From: CBDBES01 sp965204465
GTDB lineage: Bacteria > Spirochaetota > Leptospiria > Turneriellales > CBDBES01
Assembly: GCA_965204465.1 (NCBI GenBank)
Contig: OZ241995.1
Span: forward strand, 806,001-870,000
Direction: 5' to 3'
DNA length: 64,000 nucleotides
Of this stretch, positions 1 to 8,300 are shown one piece after another. Below the pieces are notes generated by a model. That model searched no databases. It was not told where the DNA came from and worked only from the letters and a program-made list of their open reading frames with translations. Numbering within the stretch: position 1 is the stretch's first letter; every line of letters begins with the position of its first letter. A program made the translations under genes and the position numbers.

Positions 1-466
1 TTTGTATGGAATGCTGTTCTTTATTATCCAATCCGATCGACCAAAGAGGCCCTAAACCAAAAGCAACATTCCTGGTACTCTTCTGATCAGAATCACCAAA
101 AATTTGTTCATAGACAAATAAAAAATTGACCCTGGGAATATACAGTAAGGGCCTAATGCCTTCTATGAAAGGGTAAAGTGATTGCTGATAAGCGAAACTT
201 GTCTGTAATCCATTGTTTACATGGTCTCTTAAAGAATTCAATGGAGCTGCGTATCCGCTTAAGATTTCAAAAGATATTCCAAATTCTTTGAAATTTTGTT
301 TAGGAATGCCTCCTGAATCATCAGCAAATTGATATTCTTTAGTTTTATAGGATTTCATTTTTTTTACAGAAACCAACTTAGAATTTTTTACCTTTTCCCC
401 CATAAGAATTTTAAAAGGGACTGATATATAAAGTATAATATACAAAAATAAAATAACGATTTTCAT
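1..466 (-). CDS. Secreted, probably outer-membrane protein (N-terminal part, runs off the window)
   Basis: An open frame starts at an ATG (466-464) and stays open to the first base of the window, giving about 155 residues of a protein whose C-terminus lies outside. Residues 1 to about 23 form a hydrophobic signal-peptide-like segment starting MKIVILFLYI. The rest has alternating polar and aromatic residues (for example SFAYQQSLYP and LYIPRVNFLFVY), as in beta-barrel or surface proteins. I do not recognise the family. It is divergent from the ComF-like gene downstream. Confidence 0.6.
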   Translation of the reverse strand, partial: MKIVILFLYIILYISVPFKILMGEKVKNSKLVSVKKMKSYKTKEYQFADDSGGIPKQNFKEFGISFEILSGYAAPLNSLRDHVNNGLQTSFAYQQSLYPFIEGIRPLLYIPRVNFLFVYEQIFGDSDQKSTRNVAFGLGPLWSIGLDNKEQHSIQ

Positions 467-690
467 TTGAACTGGCCATCCACTACGCAACTGTAGATGA
501 TAGGAAAATTTTCAGTATTTTGTTGAAAGTCGTTAATGCCAAGTAGCCAAAGCCAAGAATGAATAAAGGACTTACGGTGTCAAGCAAATTAGAAAATGGT
601 TATGGACTATTCAGTATAAATTTCGATACCCTTAATCTTGAGCTTTTGTAAAGTTTTCTGAACTACTAGTAAAAGAATGATGGACAGGAT

Positions 691-712
691 GGGTATGAAA
701 TATTTCATGCCC
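691..712. promoter_or_regulatory. 22-base near-palindrome upstream of the ComF-like gene
   Basis: The two halves GGGTATGAAAT and ATTTCATGCCC are reverse complements with one mismatch and no spacer. The symmetry and length would suit a dimeric repressor site, but the element also contains the ATG of the 33-codon frame, so the match could be fortuitous. Confidence 0.25.
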
Positions 713-796
713 ATGTCATCTCATTCTATCTTACTGATCTTAATTGCCAGCTTGGTGGTTGGTAATCATTCCTTTTTACAAATTTTTGCAGGGTGA
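695..796 (+). CDS. Possible 33-residue hydrophobic peptide
   Basis: An ATG at 695 opens a 33-codon frame ending in TGA at 794-796, nine bases before the GTG of the ComF-like gene. The middle (SILLILIASLVVG) would span a membrane once. Upstream GGACAGGATGGG is a poor ribosome site. It could be a leader peptide or a small membrane protein, or chance in AT-rich DNA. Confidence 0.15.
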   Translation: MKYFMPMSSHSILLILIASLVVGNHSFLQIFAG

Positions 797-805
797 TACA
801 CAGAA

Positions 806-1531
806 GTGATATATATAAATAAAATTATAAATATATTTTTAGATCAGTTTTTTCCAGAAAGATGTTCTCATTGCAGGGAGCGTTATGTAGGTTTCAGAAA
901 TACACTATGCGATGTTTGTCTTTCTAATATTCGTAAAATATCCATTAAGAACCGTTGTAAAAAGTGTGGAGAGAAATTAGATGATGGTTGTATTTCCTGC
1001 AGCAAAAAGAAATTGCTATTTAAAAGTAGTTTTTTTCTATGGTCGTATAAAAAAGAAGCCCGAAATTTATTGAAATTAGCTAAATTCAAAGAAAGAAAAA
1101 ATGCATTTCGATATCTTTCTAATTGTATAAAGAACCTGAATGAAATGGACCTGTCTCATTTAAAGCTAAATTCTGATACGGTTATCCTTCCTGTAACTTC
1201 TTCCCGCCCTTTTATATATAAAATGTCGGGTATACTGGCTAAAATTCTTTCCTTGCCTTTGCTGAAGCCTTATAAAAAGAGTAGTTCCAGGATCCAGAGT
1301 AAATTGCTGCATGAAAAGGATCGTTATCTTCAAATTGAGAATACTTTACAGCTTAAATCTAATTTTGTGCCTTTACTAAAAAAGTATAGCAATTTTATTA
1401 TTGTGGATGATATATGGACAACGGGAGCAACATTAAACTATGCCGCTAAATTGCTCGTAGATCAGAATATAGAGCCAGAGAATATTCAGGTGATGGCTTT
1501 TTTTCGCAGGGATAAGCATATTTATAGATGA
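806..1531 (+). CDS. ComF-family phosphoribosyltransferase-like protein
   Basis: A 241-residue protein with the ComF layout. The N-terminus carries four CxxC pairs (Cys20/23, 35/38, 51/54, 62/65) that should bind zinc, and the C-terminus a type I PRTase fold with the PRPP loop VDDIWTTGAT near residues 200-209. ComF proteins assist DNA uptake in some bacteria, but many homologues lie outside competence loci and their substrate is unknown. The start is GTG; no upstream ATG is in frame. Its stop overlaps the ATG of trmL by four bases (ATGA), so the two are probably translationally coupled. Confidence 0.85.
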   Translation: MIYINKIINIFLDQFFPERCSHCRERYVGFRNTLCDVCLSNIRKISIKNRCKKCGEKLDDGCISCSKKKLLFKSSFFLWSYKKEARNLLKLAKFKERKNAFRYLSNCIKNLNEMDLSHLKLNSDTVILPVTSSRPFIYKMSGILAKILSLPLLKPYKKSSSRIQSKLLHEKDRYLQIENTLQLKSNFVPLLKKYSNFIIVDDIWTTGATLNYAAKLLVDQNIEPENIQVMAFFRRDKHIYR

Positions 1532-2037
1532 GAGGACCAACAATAGCCCTTTATAGACCAATGATCCCTCCCAATACAGGGAATATTGCCCGCTTATGTG
1601 TTGCCATACAGAGTAAATTATATATTATAGGAAAGGCTGGTTTTTCGTGGGAAGATAAACAATTGAAAAGAGCTGGTCTGGATTATTGGGAAAATTTGAG
1701 TTTTGAGCATGAAATGAAATTTAAAAATTTTTATCAGAAATATAGAATCGCCAGAAAAATTGGTATCAGTAAACAAGGGAATACGATTTTATGGGACTAT
1801 TCATTCAAACCGAGTGATGTACTCATCTTTGGAAATGAAAAAAAGGGACTTCCGCCATCCATGCTATCTATTTTGGAAGATTCTATTAGAATACCAATGC
1901 CAGGGATATCCAGGTCTTTGAATTTGTCTAATGCAGTATCCATTGTAGCCTATGAGTTTTTAAGGCAAATGAAATTAAATTATTTTACCGATCATGTATT
2001 TCCCAATAACTCTCCCAGGACATACTATAAAAGATAA
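1528..2037 (+). CDS. trmL: tRNA (cytidine/uridine-34 2'-O)-methyltransferase TrmL
   Basis: A 169-residue SPOUT-class methyltransferase, close to the usual TrmL length of about 155-160. It should methylate the wobble ribose of certain leucine tRNAs using S-adenosylmethionine. Diagnostic motifs are PPNTGNIARLC near residues 14-24, LIFGNEKKGLP near 100, and the C-terminal trefoil-knot segment IPMPGISRSLNLSNAVSIV. It overlaps the ComF-like gene by four bases and is followed eleven bases later by a hypothetical gene on the same strand. Confidence 0.92.
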   Translation: MRGPTIALYRPMIPPNTGNIARLCVAIQSKLYIIGKAGFSWEDKQLKRAGLDYWENLSFEHEMKFKNFYQKYRIARKIGISKQGNTILWDYSFKPSDVLIFGNEKKGLPPSMLSILEDSIRIPMPGISRSLNLSNAVSIVAYEFLRQMKLNYFTDHVFPNNSPRTYYKR

Positions 2038-2048
2038 TATCTGATAAT

Positions 2049-2609
2049 ATGTTCAAGTCCTTAGAAATTTTTATAAACCGCAGGAAAATGAATTTCTTAT
2101 ATCGAGAGATCATATCCGAAATCAAAAAAAAAAAATCCGATCCCGTTGAATATGGAAATATATTTAAATCAAAAAAATGGGGGGTCAAAGATAAAGATAA
2201 AATTATCTGGACTTATGGAATCTCTGTGATTTCTATTGAACCAATGGAATATAAGGTCATCTATGATATTTCAAAAAATAATTTCTATTGTGTTTCAGTC
2301 ATGGATTCAAAGTTAGGATCGGAAGACATGCTACAATTTGTATCCGATGATTTTGTAGTGGTAAAGGCAAAGATCATGCAATTTGTAAGGGATATACCTA
2401 TAATGCGTGACAGAATGTTAAGAGAATATATATTTCATCAGACCAACTTTAACGGAATAAAAAACTGGTTGAATTTTTTTCCTAAAAATAAAAAAATAAA
2501 GATAGATCATTTAAGAAGCATGATCAAAGAATTAAGATTGGAATACAGAATTTCAGAAGCAGAGCTAAAAAGATTAGCCAGATATGCAGAGAGTCTGCAA
2601 GATTATTAA
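2049..2609 (+). CDS. Hypothetical protein with a 12-adenine tract
   Basis: A 186-residue basic, probably cytoplasmic protein that I do not recognise. There is no signal peptide or membrane segment. The N-terminal half has a lysine run encoded by twelve consecutive A (2124-2135), and the C-terminus is predicted helical. It follows trmL closely and probably shares its transcript. The stop overlaps the end of convergent serS by four bases. The A12 tract is a likely slippage site: loss or gain of one A would truncate the protein after about 30 residues. Confidence 0.7.
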   Translation: MFKSLEIFINRRKMNFLYREIISEIKKKKSDPVEYGNIFKSKKWGVKDKDKIIWTYGISVISIEPMEYKVIYDISKNNFYCVSVMDSKLGSEDMLQFVSDDFVVVKAKIMQFVRDIPIMRDRMLREYIFHQTNFNGIKNWLNFFPKNKKIKIDHLRSMIKELRLEYRISEAELKRLARYAESLQDY

Positions 2610-3877
2610 CTTTTTTTTGCCTTTTCCAAAGAAGCGTTCAGGCTTTTCCAATTGATACTTCCTTCCGGAGTTTGGTGGTATTCTAATAGAGCGGCTATCA
2701 GGCGTCCTGCTGCCACACCAGAACCATTCAGTGTATGAACGATTTCATTCTTTCCTGTATTTTCTTTATATCTTATTTTAGCTCTTCTGGCTTGAAAATC
2801 CTTAAAATTAGAGCAAGAGGATACCTCAAGCCATCTTTTACTTCCAGGCATCCATACTTCCAGATCATAGGTCTTGCTCGCAGAGAAACCAGTGTCCCCT
2901 GAACACAATAATATTATCCTGTAGGTAAGACATAGTTTTTCTAAGATTGACTCTGCATTTGCCAGAAGTTTTTCCAGTTCTATGGAGGACTCCTGTGGAA
3001 GACAAATTTTTACCAATTCTACCTTTTGAAATTGATGTACTCTGATAATACCCTTTGTATCTTTTCCAGAGCTCCCTGCTTCTCTTCTAAAGCATGGGGT
3101 GCAGGCCATTAGATAAATGGGTAGTCTTTCTTGAGGCAATATTTCATTTGCGTATAAATTGGTAAGAGGTACTTCTGCAGTGGGTATTAAATTTAAACCA
3201 TCTGATGGAATATGATAGTATTCATCCCTGAATTTTGGGAATTGACCCGTTGCTGTCATGCATTCATTTTTGACCAAGAGGGGAACAAGCTTTTCCTCAT
3301 ATCCTGATTTTTGATGTTCTTCCAGCATAAATTGAGTCAGGTTTCTCTCTAAAGCGGCTATTTTACTGTTGTATATATAAAAGCGAGAACCGCTCATCCT
3401 GGCAGACCTCTCAAAATCGATCAAGTCATTTTTAACAGATACTTCATGATGAGGTAAAACATTAAAATTAAATTCAGGTATTTTTCCTTCTTGCTTGATG
3501 ATCTGATTTTCAGTCTCATCTTTTCCTTCTGGAACGCTTTCATCTAATAAATTAGGAACACAAAGGATCATTTCCTGGTATTCTTTTTCAACGTCTTCCT
3601 GCTGTTTTTTTAAATTCTTAAGATCAATTGAAATTTGAGTAACTTCTTCTTTAATCTTACTCATTTCTTCATCTATCGCATCTTTAGCCTTTAATTCGCC
3701 TATTTTCTTAGAAAGACGATTTCTCTGGCTTTGTTTTTCTTCTAAAGAGATGATGCATTTCCTTCTTTTTAAAGCAATGGATTCAAAGTCATATTCTAAT
3801 TTAGTCTTTCTTCTATTTAAATTTTGCTTTAAGATATCCAGTGAATCTTTGTCTTTAAAAAAGGAAGGAGGTATCAT
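2606..3877 (-). CDS. serS: Seryl-tRNA synthetase
   Basis: A 423-residue class II aminoacyl-tRNA synthetase of normal length. It charges tRNA-Ser, and usually tRNA-Sec, with serine. The N-terminal 110 residues form the long antiparallel coiled coil that grips the variable arm of tRNA-Ser. The catalytic core shows PTAEVPLTNL, motif 2 (CFRREAGSSGKDTKGIIRVHQF) and motif 3 (NGSGVAAGRLIAALLE). The start ATG lies 14 bases after the stop of the upstream DUF2141 gene, suggesting co-transcription with it and the dehydrogenase. Confidence 0.97.
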   Translation of the reverse strand: MIPPSFFKDKDSLDILKQNLNRRKTKLEYDFESIALKRRKCIISLEEKQSQRNRLSKKIGELKAKDAIDEEMSKIKEEVTQISIDLKNLKKQQEDVEKEYQEMILCVPNLLDESVPEGKDETENQIIKQEGKIPEFNFNVLPHHEVSVKNDLIDFERSARMSGSRFYIYNSKIAALERNLTQFMLEEHQKSGYEEKLVPLLVKNECMTATGQFPKFRDEYYHIPSDGLNLIPTAEVPLTNLYANEILPQERLPIYLMACTPCFRREAGSSGKDTKGIIRVHQFQKVELVKICLPQESSIELEKLLANAESILEKLCLTYRIILLCSGDTGFSASKTYDLEVWMPGSKRWLEVSSCSNFKDFQARRAKIRYKENTGKNEIVHTLNGSGVAAGRLIAALLEYHQTPEGSINWKSLNASLEKAKKS

Positions 3878-3891
3878 TCAATTTTATAGAA

Positions 3892-4344
3892 TTAATTCAA
3901 AGAAATGTTTAATTTTTTTAATCCGCTGTTCAATGTAAATTTAGCGTCTTTAAATTTTGGAGGCCCCATGAATCCAATTGCATCATTAGAAGAACCTACT
4001 TTTTCTTTGGGTATGAACAAAGTAAAATCTAATTTGCCATTTGCATTTTCATCATGTACTACGCTTATGGCGTAGACTCCAAAAGGAATTTTTTTGAACA
4101 CAATCTCCTTATCAATATGTTTTGAGGGAATAGCCAAAGTCTTAAAAGATTTTTCTGGATTTGTGGGAAAGGTCTCTGGTTTATTATGCAATGCGATCAA
4201 TATCTGACCCTGCTTATTCTCTAACCCTGATATTTTTATATGGATACTGCCATGTTTTATTTCTTTACTATCAATGATAGAAATTAGAAATAAAAAAAAT
4301 AAACAATAGCTGATTGATTTTATTCTCAAATGTATTTTTCGCAT
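3892..4344 (-). CDS. DUF2141 family secreted protein
   Basis: A 150-residue exported protein. Residues 1 to about 26 form a signal peptide with a basic start and a hydrophobic run (YCLFFLFLISIID). The mature part matches DUF2141 small beta-sandwich proteins: GQILIALHNKPETFP, then PFGVYAISVVHDENANGKLD and GPPKFKDAKF. The family has no known activity, and the HDENANGKLD loop resembles a calcium-binding turn. Its start overlaps the 3' end of the short-chain dehydrogenase by 19 bases, so the two are likely in one operon. Confidence 0.8.
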   Translation of the reverse strand: MRKIHLRIKSISYCLFFLFLISIIDSKEIKHGSIHIKISGLENKQGQILIALHNKPETFPTNPEKSFKTLAIPSKHIDKEIVFKKIPFGVYAISVVHDENANGKLDFTLFIPKEKVGSSNDAIGFMGPPKFKDAKFTLNSGLKKLNISLN

Positions 4345-5117
4345 ATGGAATACAGATTTTCAATATTTTTTTTATGACCTACAAATTGACAAGTTTTTTC
4401 TTGTTTATACTCAAAATATTTTCCCGTTTTTTCGCCCCCTATCTGCCCTGTTGCCAGCCATATTGGGGTATGCGCACCCTCTTCCGGGGTTTCATGACCT
4501 CCAAATCCAAGACTATTGCTAAGAGCCGAATTTACATCTCCAGGATGGCATGCATTCACATATATTCCATAAGGTCGAAGTCTCTCGGCAAAGGCTACCG
4601 TCAGCATTCGATTCGCCTGTTTAGATTGTCTATAAGCTGTATTATTATTGTATCTTCTTTTTTTAAACTCCAGATCATCCATATCCATATCCCCTGCCCA
4701 ATAACTGGCTATATTTATGACCCTGGAAGGAGAATCTTGTCTTAAAATTCTCTGGAACAGATAGATCATCCGAAAATAGCCCAGTATATTCGTAGCAAAT
4801 TGAACTTCTAAGCCTTCTCTTGTTTCTATGCGTTTAGCGGGAGTGTCTGATGCATTATTTATCAGGATATGAAGCTTATCATTCCATTCTGCCCTTAGTT
4901 TTTGAATGGAAGCATAAGAAGAAATATCGGCTATCCTATGATCAATGTTTTCATTCCCTGTATGTTGCTTTAGTTCTTTGACTGCATTCATTGCTTTTTT
5001 TTCATTTCTACATATTAAATAGACTACATATTCCGGAAGTTGTGCAATTCCTTTTGCGATTGCCTTGCCTATTGCACCAGTCGCACCTGTGATCAATACT
5101 ACCTTATTTTTTATCAT
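4326..5117 (-). CDS. Short-chain dehydrogenase/reductase
   Basis: A 263-residue SDR with a Rossmann fold. The cofactor loop is GATGAIGKAIAKG (residues 10-22), the NNAS motif is present (LINNASDTP), and the catalytic YxxxK is YRQSK with upstream Ser in NIASYWAG. It most resembles the retinol-dehydrogenase/WWOX-like group, usually NADP(H)-dependent; the substrate cannot be read from sequence. It is first in a probable minus-strand unit with DUF2141 and serS. Confidence 0.85.
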   Translation of the reverse strand: MIKNKVVLITGATGAIGKAIAKGIAQLPEYVVYLICRNEKKAMNAVKELKQHTGNENIDHRIADISSYASIQKLRAEWNDKLHILINNASDTPAKRIETREGLEVQFATNILGYFRMIYLFQRILRQDSPSRVINIASYWAGDMDMDDLEFKKRRYNNNTAYRQSKQANRMLTVAFAERLRPYGIYVNACHPGDVNSALSNSLGFGGHETPEEGAHTPIWLATGQIGGEKTGKYFEYKQEKTCQFVGHKKNIENLYSICEKYI

Positions 5118-5302
5118 GTTGTATTTTTCTTTTTTCTAGATATATTTATGCGATAGTCTGTAAAGCATTAAGCATAAGTTCTACTTTTTTTGCATTTCAA
5201 TCTTGAAGGTACCGAACATTCATTTTTTTTTCCAGTAATAAAAAAAAAGGTTGCTCTTCTATACCGCAATAGCAATAAAGGCCTATTCGATTCATTTAGA
5301 AT

Positions 5303-5332
5303 TTGACTGTTCTGCGACGGAAATACTATATT
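5303..5332 (+). promoter_or_regulatory. Sigma-70-type promoter of the GLUG lipoprotein gene
   Basis: TTGACT at 5303-5308 and TATATT at 5327-5332 are separated by 18 bases. They lie about 35-60 bases before the ATG at 5365, and a strong ribosome site GGAGGT is at 5355-5360. This placement rules out the longer open frame from 5251 as the true start. Confidence 0.55.
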
Positions 5333-5364
5333 GGACACAGAGTATGAATGTGAAGGAGGTATTT

Positions 5365-8300
5365 ATGAAAAAAAATATTTTTTGTAGTATGATAGCCATA
5401 GCAGCCATTCTATCCCTGTCTCACTGTAAGAGTGATGAAAACGATTTAGACTCAGCTGCAGGCATCAATTATAGGGTGTCTGACGTGGAAAACCTTCCAC
5501 CGAGTATCAATATGAATGAAGGGGGCGCTCCTTATAAATATACGGTCGTATTGAACTCAGCACCTTCTGCCAGTGTGACGATCTCTATCAATCTTTCAGA
5601 TAATTCACCGGATAATTTAGAGATTTCTTCAAGAGAGAATATGGCTTCAGGACCTTCTGGATCTATTGAGCTTATATTCACCAATACAAATTGGAACCAA
5701 CCCCAAATGGTATCATTGACCCTGAAAGAAGATGAAAATACAAATGGAAACCAGAATATAACAATCACTCATTCTTCTATCAGTAGCCAATCTGGTTATA
5801 ATTCTCTTAGCCGTGCTCTAATGATCTCTACCACAGACAATGATTCTCCAGGGTTTACTTATGCACGAGAAGACAATTCAGCATTGCCTAACACGATCAG
5901 GCTTGCAGAAGGCAATACAGATATAGACTATCGATATACGATTTCTTTGAATACCCCACCTTCTGCTGATGTACGCCTCACCATCAGCTTGCCTGTAGAA
6001 ACTCCCGATAATTTGAAACTATACTCTGGCGAAGTGATCATAGGTGCAGGGGAATCCACTGAACTCGTATTCCTCTCTGGTGAGCAAGCCCCTAAAACGA
6101 TTACACTGACTCTGGAAGCAGATGATATAGATTCAGAAAATGTCAATATTACCATTGCCCATTTCTCTACAAGCGATGACTCCGATTATAACTCTCATAG
6201 CCATGATATAATGGTCTCAACGGCCAACAATGATACAGCAGGGGTTGCCACTGGAAGAAATAATCTATTCAGTATTGACTTCCGTATAACTCTTATTGAA
6301 GTAGATACAACCGATATTGCTAATGAATATGCCATTAAATTGAAGACCGAACCTTTGGATAACGTAACAATAACAATAGGCGTTTCTTTGGATGCTCCTT
6401 TCAATTTCATGATAAAAAAGGAAAATGGAGACGATTCTATAGGTGGGGGGGAATCTATCCAACTCACATTCACCCCTGATAATTGGAATAGTCTCCAAAA
6501 GGTAAAGCTAATGTTGATGGATGATAACATATCCACGGGGAATCAAGACGTTGTCATTACGCATACTTTAATAAGCGATGACCCTAAGTATAATGATCAA
6601 AGACTTCGTATTATAGTGACTTTGCAGGATGATGAAGTTCCAACTATAATGACTCCATCAACTCTGGAGGTTAAAGAGGGGGGTGATAGCGATATAAACA
6701 TATCCATTAGCCATCAGCCAGCACAAACGGTAGTGATAACATTGACAGAGACTTCCAATGAGGCAAGCATAGTCCCTGGCTTTCTTGTATTTACGCCGGA
6801 TGACTGGAATACTCCCAAGACGTCCAAAGTTTCCATAGTAGACAATACTGAAAGTACAAGTAGTCGAACTTTCAATCTCTCTTACTCTGCAACGGTATCA
6901 AATATAACGAATCCATACCATGGCATTCGTATAGCTGATACAACAGTGATCATAAAAGAAGATGATCCTATATGTAACCGATCAGACGCCAACTCTAAAA
7001 CCGATTTTTCAGGAGGTAATTACGGTATGGGAACGCAAATATTACCATACATAATATGCAATGCAGTTCAATTGCAATCAATGAAAGATGATCTTGATGC
7101 ACATTACGAATTGGGCCAAGACATAGATGCTTCTTCCATTGCTGATTTTACACCCATAGGGAATTGTGGTATAGATGGAACATGTAATAATAATGACGAC
7201 CTACCCTTCAAAGGTTTCTTAGACGGAAGAGGATTCATCATAAGCGATCTCACAGTGAATTCTAGCGCAGCATCTGGCAGTGCTACTGTAGGACTGTTTG
7301 GAATAATAAAGCAGGCTAATATCAACAATATTGGACTGTTGAATATAAATATTTCTTCTTCCTCTTCTTCTTCTTTTTCTTCTTATATAGGCGGTCTGGT
7401 AGGGTTAAATACGAATAGTAGTATTATAACCAATTCCTGGTCTACAGGGAATGTTTCTTCTACTTCTTCGATTGATCGTTCTTTTATAGGGGGTCTGGTG
7501 GGGGTAAATCTTGATAGCAGAATAATGAATTCCTATTTTACAGGGAATGTTTCTTCTTCTGCTTCTGATTCTTATGCAGGTGGTCTGGTGGGGTCGAATA
7601 ATGATAATAGTACAATAATTAATTCTTATTCTACAGGAAATGTTTCTTCTTCTGCTACTGGTGTTTCTGCTGCAGGCGGTCTGGTAGGATCGAATAATAA
7701 TAATAGTACAATAATTAATTCTTATTCTACAGGAAATGTCTTTTCTACTGGCAATGAAGGCGGCCTGGTAGGAAATAGTTATCAATCTAAGATTACCAGC
7801 TCCTATTTTGATAAAGATACTTCAGGGCTAACCGGGAGCGTAGGCGAAGCAAGATTCAGTATTCATAATTGCGTGGGTGGGATTACAAGTAATTTATTGA
7901 AAACTCTTACTGCTAGCCAAAACTGTAGTCCTCAAAGTATTTTTCAAGACTGGCATGCGGATAATAACGATAACCGCTATGATAGCAATGGAGATGGAGT
8001 ATTAGATGACTTCGTATGGAATTTTGGAACCAATGAAGAATATCCTATTATCGCCTCTATCCCTGGAACGGCAGACGAACAAGCGGTAAGAATGGCATCT
8101 GACTTATTACGTTTTTCAAACACCTCCATTGGAAAGCCTTCTTCTACAGACCCTGTATTTTTCTATGACATAATAGATACCACCATGGATATTACGATTT
8201 CTGGTATTGGAGTTCAAGGTACTACCGCAGGCAACTATGCAATAGAAGATGCGGTGGATGCAGTCGGTGACGCTTTGGCCACTCCACCCACAGTAACCAA

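Larger units (their letters stand above)
467..805. other. Intergenic region between divergent genes
   Basis: A 339-base gap between the leftward secreted protein and the rightward ComF-like gene. It must hold promoters for both. I see no convincing -35/-10 pair, no tRNA and no terminator. The only structure is a near-palindrome at 691-712 and a 33-codon hydrophobic reading frame at 695-796, listed separately. Confidence 0.5.

Noticed and set aside
5251..5364. 38 extra N-terminal codons of the GLUG lipoprotein
   Set aside because: This stretch contains the promoter and ribosome site, and a clean signal peptide starts at 5365.
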